Shown: positions 17,560 to 25,272, numbered from the stretch's first letter. The stretch: 64,000 nt of DNA from Halomarinibacterium sp041392125 (GCA_041392125.1 JAWKMR010000004.1:186001-250000), one strand, 5' to 3'. Made by a program: numbers and translations. Notes: generated by a model not told the origin, from the sequence alone.

Positions 17560-18393
17560 TTAGTTCCCTAATAATATTTGAAATTCTTGTCCATTAAACG
17601 TAATAGTAGCGATATTATCACAATTTCCATTTCCAAAATCTAAAACACCTGTCAATCCTTCTTGAGAAACGGTGATTTCTCCACTTACTAAAAACAAACA
17701 GCTAGCCTCACGAACTAAGGTCTGGGTTACTACACCCGTTCTACTAAAACCATTACTCAAATTAGTTTGCCAATTGCCGTCTATATGATAGACATTATCA
17801 GTCCAAGTACCACTACCTACTCCTTCAACCCATTCTGCAATTCTTTGTGCTGAACGTGTTCCTGTAATACTTGTTCCTGTAAAGGTAACCGTAATATTTT
17901 CATTAATGGTAGATTGAGGATTTCCATTATTGTTTTCTATATCACGTGTTATGGTTCCTCCTCCGGCGACACCATTTCCATTATAAGTAAAATCTTCGTA
18001 ATCATAGATAATAGTTCTCACTCCCGCCAGAATAGGCCCAAAAGACATGTTTATTTTTCCTGAAACTATGGCTCCATTAAGTAATTGGCAGCTATTTCCA
18101 AAATCAACAATAATGGTCCCACTGCCATCACCTCCATTGGTTAGTGTAAACTGTGCACAATTGGAGAAGTAAGAATTAGGCATACGGCCAGGTTCCTGAT
18201 ATTGTACATAAGCACTTTCGGTAATATTTTGAGAACCTTCAGTAATATTATCCATTTGTGCAGCACGAGTACTATTTTCAGCTGAAAAATTAACCGGATC
18301 GGGTTCATTAGAATCATCTTTTTTACAAGATGTAAATAAAACAAAAGATGCTGTTAAAGAAAGCAGGGCAAGTTTCTTTATGGATGTTTTCAT
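17560..18393 (-). CDS. Secreted lipoprotein of unknown function
   Basis: 277 residues. A lipoprotein signal ends at the lipobox FTSC (Cys23), followed by KKDDSNEPDP, the kind of charged spacer seen on Bacteroidota lipoproteins. The rest is rich in Thr, Gly and Asn with short beta-strand-like segments (GTIIVDFGNSC, GAIVSGKINMSF, ITVTFTGTSITGTRSAQRIAEW, GVLDFGNGNCDNIATITFNG). Several DFGNxxC motifs recur near residues 95 and 260, suggesting an internal duplication of a beta-rich unit. I do not recognise a named family. It is a single gene with a convergent terminator behind it and divergent rpsO ahead. Confidence 0.7.
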   Translation of the reverse strand: MKTSIKKLALLSLTASFVLFTSCKKDDSNEPDPVNFSAENSTRAAQMDNITEGSQNITESAYVQYQEPGRMPNSYFSNCAQFTLTNGGDGSGTIIVDFGNSCQLLNGAIVSGKINMSFGPILAGVRTIIYDYEDFTYNGNGVAGGGTITRDIENNNGNPQSTINENITVTFTGTSITGTRSAQRIAEWVEGVGSGTWTDNVYHIDGNWQTNLSNGFSRTGVVTQTLVREASCLFLVSGEITVSQEGLTGVLDFGNGNCDNIATITFNGQEFQILLGN

Positions 18394-18505
18394 AATTTGG
18401 GTTTTAAGTTATGGTTTTATGACTATTTTAACGCTAAAAGGTTTCATTCATTATATTTAAACGAATTATTTACACAATATTACTTCTTTTTTAGATTGCT
18501 TTTTG

Positions 18506-18513
18506 TACTTTTG
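18506..18513 (+). promoter_or_regulatory. rpsO promoter -7 box
   Basis: TACTTTTG, an exact TAnnTTTG match. The predicted transcript start leaves a leader of about 50 nt before the rpsO ATG, long enough to hold the hairpin at 18520-18537 (GATAA/TTATC). Confidence 0.55.
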
Positions 18514-18570
18514 CCGCTCGATAATCAACGGGTTATCAACATACATAAAAATCATTTAAATAATATTGGC

Positions 18571-18840
18571 ATGTATTTAACATCAGAAAAAAAACAAGAA
18601 ATTTTCAAAAAACACGGTAAAGGTGCTAATGACACTGGTTCTGCCGAAGGTCAAATTGCGCTTTTCACACATCGTATCGATCACTTAACTGAACACCTAA
18701 AAAAGAATCACAAAGATTATAACACAGAGCGTTCGTTGGTAAAATTGGTTGGTAAGCGTCGTGCTTTGTTAGATTACCTAATGAAGAAAGACATTTTAAG
18801 ATACCGTGCTATTGTTAAAGAATTAGGATTACGTAAGTAA
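18571..18840 (+). CDS. rpsO: 30S ribosomal protein S15
   Basis: 89 residues, exactly the family length, from the ATG giving MYLTSEKKQEIFKKHG. The longer in-frame reading from 18397 is rejected because it runs through the promoter. Signature segments: DTGSAEGQIALFTHRIDHLTEHLK and LVGKRRALLDYLMKKD near residues 54-70. S15 binds the central domain of 16S rRNA and helps form bridge B4 with the 50S subunit. It precedes pnp on the same strand, the classic rpsO-pnp order, although a terminator lies between them. Confidence 0.96.
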   Translation: MYLTSEKKQEIFKKHGKGANDTGSAEGQIALFTHRIDHLTEHLKKNHKDYNTERSLVKLVGKRRALLDYLMKKDILRYRAIVKELGLRK

Positions 18841-18845
18841 TACAA

Positions 18846-18868
18846 AAAAGGGGCTTTATGCCCCTTTT
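18846..18868 (+). terminator. Terminator between rpsO and pnp
   Basis: Stem AAAAGGGGC / GCCCCTTTT with loop TTTAT, directly after the rpsO stop. The T-run is short, so read-through into pnp is possible. Confidence 0.7.
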
Positions 18869-18942
18869 CCTTTTATCAGAAGTAATTCTGAAAATTTATT
18901 GAAATTAGAAAAAGCTACCTTTAGTTTTTCATTGGTCGAACC

Positions 18943-19014
18943 ACAACAACACAACAACAACACGACTGAAAAACAGTCAAAAGACCATTTAGTAACCGTC
19001 TGCTTTTTGCAGAC
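18943..19014 (+). promoter_or_regulatory. pnp leader: CAA-rich tract and two hairpins
   Basis: A low-complexity CAACAACAC tract is followed by hairpin 18964-18978 (GACTG, loop AAAAA, CAGTC) and hairpin 18998-19014 (GTCTGC, loop TTTTT, GCAGAC), ending 15 bp before the pnp ATG. PNPase is known to autoregulate through a 5' leader hairpin in E. coli. A similar role here is inference. Confidence 0.4.
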
Positions 19015-19029
19015 TAGAATGAAAAACAA

Positions 19030-20799
19030 ATGATACCTAATGTAATTAAAGAGGTCATAGACCTTGGCGACGGGCGACAAATTACGCTCGAAACCGGAAA
19101 ATTAGCTAAACAAGCCCATGGCTCTGTCGTGGTACAATCTGGAAAATGTATGCTTTTGTGTACCGTAGTTTCCAATTATCACCAAAGCGATGTGGACTTT
19201 TTACCCCTTACGGTAGATTACCGTGAAAAATTTGCAGCGGCAGGGCGTTATCCCGGCGGATTCTTTAAAAGAGAAGCTCGACCCAGTGATGGCGAAGTGC
19301 TCACTATGCGTTTAGTGGATCGTGTTCTACGTCCACTGTTCCCAAAAGATTACCACGCCGAAACACAAATCATGATTCAATTAATGTCTCACGATGAAGA
19401 GGTGATGCCAGATGCTCTGGCAGGTTTGGCAGCTTCAGCGGCGATTCAATTATCTGACATTCCTTTTGAATGTCCTATTTCCGAAGTTCGTGTAGGAAGA
19501 GTAGATGGTAAATTTATCATCAACCCTTCTTTGGCGCAATTGGAAGAAAGTGATATTGATATGGTGATTGGTGCTTCCGAAGATTCGGTAATGATGGTAG
19601 AAGGTGAAATGAAGGAAATTTCAGAAGTAGAAATGACCGAGGCTATCAAATTTGCACACGACGCCATTAAAGCGCAATGTGCCGCGCAAGTTCGCTTTGC
19701 CGAAAAAGCTGGAAAAAAGGAAACCCGTGAGTACGAACCTGAAGCCGAAGATGAAGAACTTCAGAAAAAAATTCACGATATGGTATATGATAAAGCGTAT
19801 GCCGTTGCTAAAAAAGCTTCTTCCAAAAATGAAAGAGGACAAGCGTTTAGCGATATTAAAGAAGAAGTGTTCCAATCTTTTTCTGAAGAAGATCAAGAAG
19901 CACTTGGCAAATTGATTCATAAATATGTAGCAAAAGCCGAAAAAGAAGCTGTTCGCGACTTAACATTAAATGAAGGCTTACGTTTAGATGGAAGAAAAAC
20001 AACAGACATTCGTCCTATTTGGTGTGAAGTGGATTACCTTCCTTCTACCCATGGCTCGGCTATTTTTACCCGTGGGGAAACCCAAGCCTTGGCAACAGTA
20101 ACTTTGGGAACTTCCCGTGAAGCCAACGTCATTGACATGCCTTCTTTTGAAGGCGAAGAGAAATTTTACCTCCATTATAACTTCCCGCCATTTTCTACCG
20201 GAGAGGCAAGACCAATTCGTGGGACTTCGCGTAGAGAAGTGGGTCACGGTAACCTGGCACAACGTGCTTTAAAAGGAATGATTCCGGACGATTGCCCATA
20301 TACAGTTCGTGTGGTTTCAGAAGTATTGGAAAGTAACGGTTCTTCTTCTATGGCAACCGTTTGTAGTGGAACCATGGCTATTATGGATGCCGGTATTCAA
20401 ATGAAAAAACCTGTTTCCGGTATTGCTATGGGATTAATTTCTGGCGACAATGGAAAATATGCTGTATTAAGCGATATTCTTGGAGACGAAGACCATTTAG
20501 GTGATATGGATTTTAAAGTGACCGGAACTGCCGATGGGATTACCGCTTGCCAAATGGATATTAAAGTAAAAGGGCTTTCGTATGAAATTTTAGTAAAAGC
20601 TTTGAAGCAAGCTCGTGACGGACGTTTACACATTTTGGAAAAATTGGTAGCGACCATTGCAAAACCGAATGCCGATGTGAAACCACACGCACCAAAAATG
20701 ATTACTGTTACAATTCCTAATGAATATATTGGAGCGTTGATAGGTCCTGGCGGAAAAGTAATTCAGGAGTTACAAAAGCGACTAAGACTACTATTGTGA
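19030..20799 (+). CDS. pnp: Polyribonucleotide nucleotidyltransferase (PNPase), N-terminal part of a frameshifted gene
   Basis: 589 residues holding both RNase PH-like domains, the alpha-helical linker and the first half of the KH domain. Conserved segments: TVDYREKFAAAGRYPGGFFKRE, RPLFP, DGRKTTDIRPI, and the phosphate-binding and catalytic stretch SNGSSSMATVCSGTMAIMDAG and DILGDEDHLGDMDFKVTGT. PNPase trims RNA 3' ends by phosphorolysis and is a degradosome enzyme. The frame breaks in the KH domain just after IGPGGKVIQELQK, adding RLRLLL before a stop. The next ORF continues the protein in the other frame, so this product would lack part of KH and all of S1 unless the break is an error or is bypassed. 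Confidence 0.88.
   Translation: MIPNVIKEVIDLGDGRQITLETGKLAKQAHGSVVVQSGKCMLLCTVVSNYHQSDVDFLPLTVDYREKFAAAGRYPGGFFKREARPSDGEVLTMRLVDRVLRPLFPKDYHAETQIMIQLMSHDEEVMPDALAGLAASAAIQLSDIPFECPISEVRVGRVDGKFIINPSLAQLEESDIDMVIGASEDSVMMVEGEMKEISEVEMTEAIKFAHDAIKAQCAAQVRFAEKAGKKETREYEPEAEDEELQKKIHDMVYDKAYAVAKKASSKNERGQAFSDIKEEVFQSFSEEDQEALGKLIHKYVAKAEKEAVRDLTLNEGLRLDGRKTTDIRPIWCEVDYLPSTHGSAIFTRGETQALATVTLGTSREANVIDMPSFEGEEKFYLHYNFPPFSTGEARPIRGTSRREVGHGNLAQRALKGMIPDDCPYTVRVVSEVLESNGSSSMATVCSGTMAIMDAGIQMKKPVSGIAMGLISGDNGKYAVLSDILGDEDHLGDMDFKVTGTADGITACQMDIKVKGLSYEILVKALKQARDGRLHILEKLVATIAKPNADVKPHAPKMITVTIPNEYIGALIGPGGKVIQELQKRLRLLL
20774..20777 (+). other. -1 frameshift site in pnp
   Basis: The sequence has four A residues (CAAAAG) where five would be needed to read QKATKTTIVINEDP, which is the expected family sequence. 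The +1-shifted reading GCG ACT AAG ACT ACT ATT GTG joins the two ORFs without a gap. A lost A in a short homopolymer is the simplest explanation. Confidence 0.8.
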
Positions 20800-21248
20800 T
20801 TAACGAAGATCCTGTAACCGAAGAGGGAATTGTTGAGATTCTAGGAACCAATCAAGAAGGTATTGATGCCGTATTGAAGAAAATAGATTCTTTAACCTTT
20901 AAGCCCGAAGTGGGTAGCGTTTACGAAGTAAAAGTGATTAAGTTGCTCGATTTTGGTGCTGTGGTAGAATATACCGAAGCTCCTGGAAATGAGGTGCTGT
21001 TACACGTATCTGAATTGGCTTGGGAACGTACCGATAAAGTGACCGATGTGGTGAATTTGGGAGATGTTCTGGATGTGAAATACTTTGGAATTGATCCTAA
21101 AACTAAAAAGGACAAAGTATCCCGTAAAGCCTTATTACCAAAACCGGAAGGGTATAAAGAGCGTCCTCCTCGAGACGATAAAGGTGGAAATCGTGATAAC
21201 CGAGGTCGCGACAACCGAAACCGTGATAAAGATAAAAAGAGAGATTAA
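20796..21248 (+). CDS. pnp: PNPase C-terminal part (end of KH and S1 domain)
   Basis: Continuation of pnp after the frameshift. In this frame the protein sequence already resumes at about position 20778 (ATKTTIVINEDP), so the Met listed as start is only the first available start codon (ATT/GTG region) and is not a real initiation site. It contains the KH end (EGIVEILGTNQEGIDAVLKKI), an S1 RNA-binding domain (GSVYEVKVIKLLDFGAVVEY through DVKYFGIDPKTKKDKVSRKALL), and an Arg/Asn/Asp-rich tail (GNRDNRGRDNRNRDKDKKRD), which may bind RNA or partners. A strong terminator follows. Confidence 0.82.
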   Translation: MINEDPVTEEGIVEILGTNQEGIDAVLKKIDSLTFKPEVGSVYEVKVIKLLDFGAVVEYTEAPGNEVLLHVSELAWERTDKVTDVVNLGDVLDVKYFGIDPKTKKDKVSRKALLPKPEGYKERPPRDDKGGNRDNRGRDNRNRDKDKKRD

Positions 21249-21264
21249 TTCTAACTAATCAATT

Positions 21265-21297
21265 AAAAAAGCCCCTTAGTGATAAGGGGCTTTTTGT
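21265..21297 (+). terminator. Terminator after pnp
   Basis: Stem GCCCCTTA / TAAGGGGC (loop GTGA) preceded by A6 and followed by T5. It closes the pnp unit and isolates it from the AT-rich insert downstream. Confidence 0.88.
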
Positions 21298-21360
21298 TTT
21301 AATATTAATACTTAAAAATTAATAAAAAACTTAAAAACAAAATGCTTAGGTATAAATCAT

Positions 21361-21368
21361 TATATTTG
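21361..21368 (+). promoter_or_regulatory. Promoter -7 box of the SDH-protease gene
   Basis: TATATTTG, an exact TAnnTTTG match, leaving a leader of about 100 nt that is extremely AT-rich before the ATG. Confidence 0.45.
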
Positions 21369-21473
21369 CTTGAGTATCATTAAAACAATCTTCTTTTACT
21401 AATAAATTATGTGAAAAAACAATCTATATAACATAAATTTAAATAGCATTTATAATTTATATCAAAAAATATT

Positions 21474-22688
21474 ATGGGGAAAATATTAAATGAATATCTT
21501 AAAAAAAGCACAAGTATACTTTACTTTCAGGATGAACTCCAAAGATTAATAAAATTATATAACAAGCACACTAACAGATATTTATTTGTTTTTGCAACTG
21601 ATACAAGTAAATCAAGAAGTGGCGCAAATGTTAGTCTAGATCAAGAAGATTTCTATAATATCCAAGACACTTTAAGAGATATTAAACAGAAAAAAATTGA
21701 TTTCTACATCGAAACACCGGGTGGAAGCGGTGAAGCATCTGAAGAAATTGCGAGATTTTTAAGAAAAAAATTTGAAGAAGTAAATTTTGTCATTTCTGGT
21801 GAGGCAAAAAGCGCAGGAACTATACTTGCATTATCTGGCGATAATATTTTTATGACAGATACTGGTAGTTTAGGACCAATTGATGCTCAAATTAAAATTG
21901 GAAGAACAGTAGTTTCTGCGCATGATTACCAAGAGTGGGTAGAAGAAAAAAGAATTGAAGCCCAAAAAAATGGAAGACTTAATCCCTTTGATGCAATTAT
22001 GATTTCACAAATCTCACCCGGAGAATTAAAAGGTGTTGTAAATTCTTTAGAATTTGCAAAAGATTTAGTTTCGGATTGGCTTGCAAAATATAAGTTTAAA
22101 AATTGGACTAAAACCAATACAAGAAAAATTGATGTAACGGAAGAAATGCGTAAAAAGCGTGCAATAGAAGTTGCAAATGACTTTGCAAATCATACTGAAT
22201 GGAGAACACATGGTAGGTCTCTGAAAATAGATGATTTATCAGAAAAATTACTAATAGAAAGGATTGATGATGATAAAATACTAGCTGATATTGTTTACAG
22301 AATAATGACTATAATTAGGTTAATTTTTTCTTCATCAAGTAACTATAAAATATACTATACAGACGATTCTAAGTTACATAAATCGGTAACCAATACAATG
22401 CAAAATCAAATACCAATTCCAAATAAGATAATAACCCCAAATAAAAATAGGGAAGTTATTGCTGTAATGGAAATGGACGCTAAATGTCCTAAGTGCAATA
22501 AAGTTCATAAAGTTAAAGCATACCCAGGTTTAACAAGTTCAGATATTAAAGCAAAAAAATTAGAGACAAATAATAATATTGATAAAAATGACGTTTTAGT
22601 GTGTGATAATTGTAAATTTGCTATGGATTTAAAGCCTGTTAAGAATCAAATTGAACAGCAAACACGTCAAAAAATATCATTTAAATAA
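21474..22688 (+). CDS. ClpP-fold serine protease of the SDH (SDH_sah) type with C-terminal zinc ribbon
   Basis: 404 residues. The ClpP/SppA-like core has the oxyanion segment TPGGSGEASEEIA (residues 81-93), the nucleophile Ser113 in SGEAKSAGT, and GSLGPIDAQ (residues 131-139), which is typical of serine dehydrogenase proteinase (SDH) and related membrane-associated proteases using a Ser-Lys dyad. The catalytic lysine is not assigned. No signal peptide or clear membrane helix is visible, so it may be cytoplasmic. The C-terminus has two Cys-x2-Cys knuckles (Cys338/341, Cys377/380), probably a zinc ribbon for substrate or nucleic-acid binding. Codon use is far more AT-rich than the flanking pnp and rpoD, pointing to acquisition. 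A small gene follows after 6 bp. Function is unknown; quality control or defence are both possible. Confidence 0.72.
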   Translation: MGKILNEYLKKSTSILYFQDELQRLIKLYNKHTNRYLFVFATDTSKSRSGANVSLDQEDFYNIQDTLRDIKQKKIDFYIETPGGSGEASEEIARFLRKKFEEVNFVISGEAKSAGTILALSGDNIFMTDTGSLGPIDAQIKIGRTVVSAHDYQEWVEEKRIEAQKNGRLNPFDAIMISQISPGELKGVVNSLEFAKDLVSDWLAKYKFKNWTKTNTRKIDVTEEMRKKRAIEVANDFANHTEWRTHGRSLKIDDLSEKLLIERIDDDKILADIVYRIMTIIRLIFSSSSNYKIYYTDDSKLHKSVTNTMQNQIPIPNKIITPNKNREVIAVMEMDAKCPKCNKVHKVKAYPGLTSSDIKAKKLETNNNIDKNDVLVCDNCKFAMDLKPVKNQIEQQTRQKISFK

Positions 22689-22694
22689 TTTTAT

Positions 22695-22916
22695 ATGGGG
22701 AAAAATACACTAGCCAGTACTAAAGTTCAAGGCAAAAAAGCTAAAAAACTTTTAGATTTTATTAATGAAACAAAAAAAGGTACCTTTTCAATTGAAAGTT
22801 CTATAATTGAAAATATTTCTTTTTCGAGAATTGAAGTTGAACAACAAATTCAAGAAACTCAAGAAATACCAGAAAATATTGATTTAACCAATGTTCTTTT
22901 TGGAATTTCCAATTAA
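22695..22916 (+). CDS. Small hypothetical protein paired with the SDH-type protease
   Basis: 73 residues, basic N-terminus (MGKNTLASTKVQGKKAKKLLDFINETKKG) and acidic, hydrophobic C-terminus (QEIPENIDLTNVLFGISN). It has no signal peptide, membrane helix or recognised domain. Its start context (ATATGGGGAAAA) closely mirrors that of the protease gene (TTATGGGGAAAA), and both proteins begin MGK. The 6-bp gap and shared AT-rich composition indicate one operon, ended by the terminator at 22986-23019. It could be a substrate, adaptor or inhibitor of the protease; this is inference only. Confidence 0.55.
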   Translation: MGKNTLASTKVQGKKAKKLLDFINETKKGTFSIESSIIENISFSRIEVEQQIQETQEIPENIDLTNVLFGISN

Positions 22917-22962
22917 TATTTTTTCAAAATTTATTATGAATTCATTTTCATTCAGTTGAAAA

Positions 22963-22970
22963 TATATTTG
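22963..22970 (+). promoter_or_regulatory. Possible promoter -7 box upstream of rpoD
   Basis: TATATTTG matches TAnnTTTG exactly, but a strong terminator begins only 16 bp later. It would either make a very short RNA or put rpoD under attenuation. Confidence 0.3.
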
Positions 22971-22985
22971 TACTAGAATAATGTT

Positions 22986-23019
22986 AAAAGTGTAAGTATT
23001 ATTATTTACACTTTTTTTT
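22986..23019 (+). terminator. Terminator after the protease operon
   Basis: A perfect 10-bp stem AAAAGTGTAA / TTACACTTTT followed by a long T-run. It separates the AT-rich insert from rpoD. Confidence 0.85.
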
Positions 23020-23159
23020 GATAATATAGATTATCCTTTGAGCATTTATGCAGGAATAAAAACAAAAAACAAAATCTTTTGTAACATTTTGCTCCAACTT
23101 TACGTATAACCCATTACGAAAGGAAAATTTTTAACTTAAAAAAGTAGGAGAACCCCTTA

Positions 23160-24023
23160 ATGAGACAACTTAAAATTACCAAGCAGGTTACCAACAGAGA
23201 AACTGCTTCCCTTGACAAGTATCTACAAGAAATTGGAAAAGTTGACTTAATTACCGCAGACGAAGAAGTAGAATTGGCACAACGCATAAAAGCGGGTGAC
23301 CAACGCGCCTTGGAAAAATTAACCAAAGCCAACCTTCGTTTCGTAGTTTCAGTAGCAAAACAATACCAAAATCAAGGTTTAACCCTTCCCGATCTCATCA
23401 ACGAAGGAAACCTAGGGCTTATTAAAGCTGCACAACGTTTTGACGAAACTCGTGGATTTAAGTTTATCTCCTATGCCGTATGGTGGATACGTCAGTCTAT
23501 CTTACAGGCATTAGCCGAACAATCCCGTATTGTACGTCTTCCTCTTAACAAAATTGGAAGTATCAACAAAATAAACAAAACGTATGCGTTCCTAGAACAA
23601 GCACACGAGCGTCCACCTTCTGCTGAAGAAATAGCAAAAGAATTGGATATGACCATTAACGATGTAAAAGAGTCTATGAAAAACTCCGGGCGTCACGTTT
23701 CCATGGATGCGCCTTTGGTGGAAGGAGAAGATTCTAACCTTTACGATGTATTGCGTAGTGGTGAGTCTCCCAATCCGGACCGTACATTACTGCACGAGTC
23801 ACTTCGTACCGAAATTGAGCGTGCTTTGGAAACCCTTACACCGCGTGAGGCAGATGTCATTCGTTTGTATTTTGGATTAGGAAATCAACACCCTATGACG
23901 CTTGAAGAAATTGGCGAGACCTTCGATCTTACCCGTGAGCGTGTACGACAAATTAAGGAAAAAGCCATCAGACGCTTAAAACATACTTCAAGAAGTAAAA
24001 TCTTGAAAACCTATTTGGGATAA
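23160..24023 (+). CDS. rpoD: Housekeeping RNA polymerase sigma factor (sigma-70 family)
   Basis: 287 residues, the usual length of the primary sigma factor in Bacteroidota, which lacks region 1.1 and the long non-conserved region of E. coli RpoD. Region 1.2 is SLDKYLQEIGKVDLITADEEVELAQRI; region 2 includes NLRFVVSVAKQYQNQGL, DLINEGNLGLIKAAQRFD and GFKFISYAVWWIRQSI; region 3 follows. Region 4.2 is MTLEEIGETFDLTRERVRQIKEKAIRRLK, the -33 DNA-binding helix-turn-helix. It directs RNA polymerase to TTTG/TAnnTTTG promoters such as those seen across this window. A purine-rich AGGAG nine bases before the ATG is an unusually good Shine-Dalgarno sequence for this phylum. Confidence 0.96.
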   Translation: MRQLKITKQVTNRETASLDKYLQEIGKVDLITADEEVELAQRIKAGDQRALEKLTKANLRFVVSVAKQYQNQGLTLPDLINEGNLGLIKAAQRFDETRGFKFISYAVWWIRQSILQALAEQSRIVRLPLNKIGSINKINKTYAFLEQAHERPPSAEEIAKELDMTINDVKESMKNSGRHVSMDAPLVEGEDSNLYDVLRSGESPNPDRTLLHESLRTEIERALETLTPREADVIRLYFGLGNQHPMTLEEIGETFDLTRERVRQIKEKAIRRLKHTSRSKILKTYLG

Positions 24024-24092
24024 TCCCATGAAAGCAACAACAGTACTTTTCCGTAAGGAAATAAAGACTGTTCGTTTTTTGATTGATGAATG

Positions 24093-24122
24093 ACCTCCGG
24101 CTGATTACCGGAGGTTTTTTTA
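24093..24122 (+). terminator. Terminator after rpoD
   Basis: Stem ACCTCCGG / CCGGAGGT (loop CTGATTA) followed by T7. Confidence 0.87.
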
Positions 24123-24154
24123 TCTTTATGACAACAACCACCAAACCAAAACCT

Positions 24155-24553
24155 ATGAATTATACTATTTGCTATATCAGTAAAGCTAGGGAGGGATTAA
24201 ATGAAGATGAAATTGAAATCATTTTTACCAATACAAAAGAACGAAATAACGCAAAATCCATTAAAGGCATATTGCTTTATGGCTTCGGAAATTTTTTTCA
24301 GGTTTTAGAAGGAGAAAGAAAAGTAATTGAAGACCTTTACCTAAATAAAATTAGTGAAGATAAAAGACATAGTGACATTGTTACTATCATTAATTATCCC
24401 ATTAAAAATCCTATTTTTGAGGCCTATAGTACCGAATTTAACATCGTGAAAACAAACACCCAACTAGATACCATAAAAAATTACTTAAATCAAAATTCGC
24501 TACATCATTTGTCTAAAAATATACAACGAATGTTAAACCCTTTTTTATTATAA
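24155..24553 (+). CDS. BLUF-domain blue-light photoreceptor
   Basis: 132 residues from ATG 24155. In-frame ATGs further upstream lie inside or just behind the rpoD terminator and the TATCTTTA -7-like box, so are unlikely. The protein is a single BLUF (blue-light using FAD) domain with a short helical tail. The photocycle residues are present: Tyr7 in CYISKA, Asn31 in RNNAKSIKGILLY, and Gln49 in FFQVLEG, with the spacing Tyr to Gln of 42 residues that is also found in AppA. Further family marks are VIEDLY and DKRHSDI. BLUF domains sense blue light by shifting the Tyr-Gln-flavin hydrogen-bond network. No output domain is fused, so it must signal through a partner. It is 3 bp from rpe, suggesting co-expression. 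Confidence 0.88.
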   Translation: MNYTICYISKAREGLNEDEIEIIFTNTKERNNAKSIKGILLYGFGNFFQVLEGERKVIEDLYLNKISEDKRHSDIVTIINYPIKNPIFEAYSTEFNIVKTNTQLDTIKNYLNQNSLHHLSKNIQRMLNPFLL

Positions 24554-24556
24554 TTT

Positions 24557-25216
24557 ATGAGTGCAACTCTTATTGCTCCTTCTATTTTAGCGGCCGATTT
24601 TGCCAATCTTCAACGGGATATTGAAATGGTAAACAATAGTGCTGCAGATTGGTTTCATATAGACATTATGGACGGTGTTTTTGTACCCAATATTTCCTTT
24701 GGAATGCCGGTACTTCAAGCCATTTCTAACCATGCAAAAAAGATTGTAGATGTACATTTAATGATAGTAGATCCGGATCGCTACATCGCTACTTTTGCCA
24801 AATTAGGAGCCAATATCCTTACAGTACATTACGAAGCATGCACGCATTTACACAGAACACTACAAGCTATTAAAGCAGAAGGAATGAAAGCAGGAGTTGC
24901 GCTAAATCCACATACCCCTGTTCATTTATTAGAGGATATTATTCAAGATATCGATTTGGTGTGTTTAATGAGTGTGAACCCTGGGTTTGGTGGACAAAGT
25001 TTTATTGAAAATACCTACACCAAAGTAGTATCTCTTAAAAAATTAATTTCTGAAAAAGGAGCAACAACACTCATTGAAATTGACGGGGGGGTTACTCATA
25101 AAAATGCGAAACAACTGAAAGAAGCCGGTGCCGATGTACTGGTGGCAGGTAGTTATGTTTTTGGCGCTCAAAATCCTATTGAAACCATTGCCGGGCTGAA
25201 GGAAATGACCCAATAA
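24557..25216 (+). CDS. rpe: Ribulose-phosphate 3-epimerase
   Basis: 219 residues, family length. It is a TIM barrel with APSILAADFANLQ at strand 1, DWFHIDIMDGVFVPNISFG (metal-binding His and catalytic Asp), VDVHLMI (second metal His/Asp region), MSVNPGFGGQSFI, and IEIDGGVTHKNA (second catalytic Asp), ending with AGSYVFG. It interconverts ribulose 5-phosphate and xylulose 5-phosphate in the pentose phosphate pathway. It follows the BLUF gene after 3 bp with no visible promoter of its own. Confidence 0.95.
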   Translation: MSATLIAPSILAADFANLQRDIEMVNNSAADWFHIDIMDGVFVPNISFGMPVLQAISNHAKKIVDVHLMIVDPDRYIATFAKLGANILTVHYEACTHLHRTLQAIKAEGMKAGVALNPHTPVHLLEDIIQDIDLVCLMSVNPGFGGQSFIENTYTKVVSLKKLISEKGATTLIEIDGGVTHKNAKQLKEAGADVLVAGSYVFGAQNPIETIAGLKEMTQ

Positions 25217-25272
25217 AGGTCAATAATTATAATTTTATACTTCTTTTCGTAGCTTTATTGTACTTTTCACTT

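Noticed and set aside
18397..18570. Extended N-terminus for ribosomal protein S15
   Set aside because: It runs through the promoter and the 89-residue form matches the family length.
20770..20800. Programmed ribosomal frameshift in pnp
   Set aside because: No classic slippery heptamer or downstream pseudoknot is visible, and PNPase is not known to use frameshifting. A base deletion is simpler.
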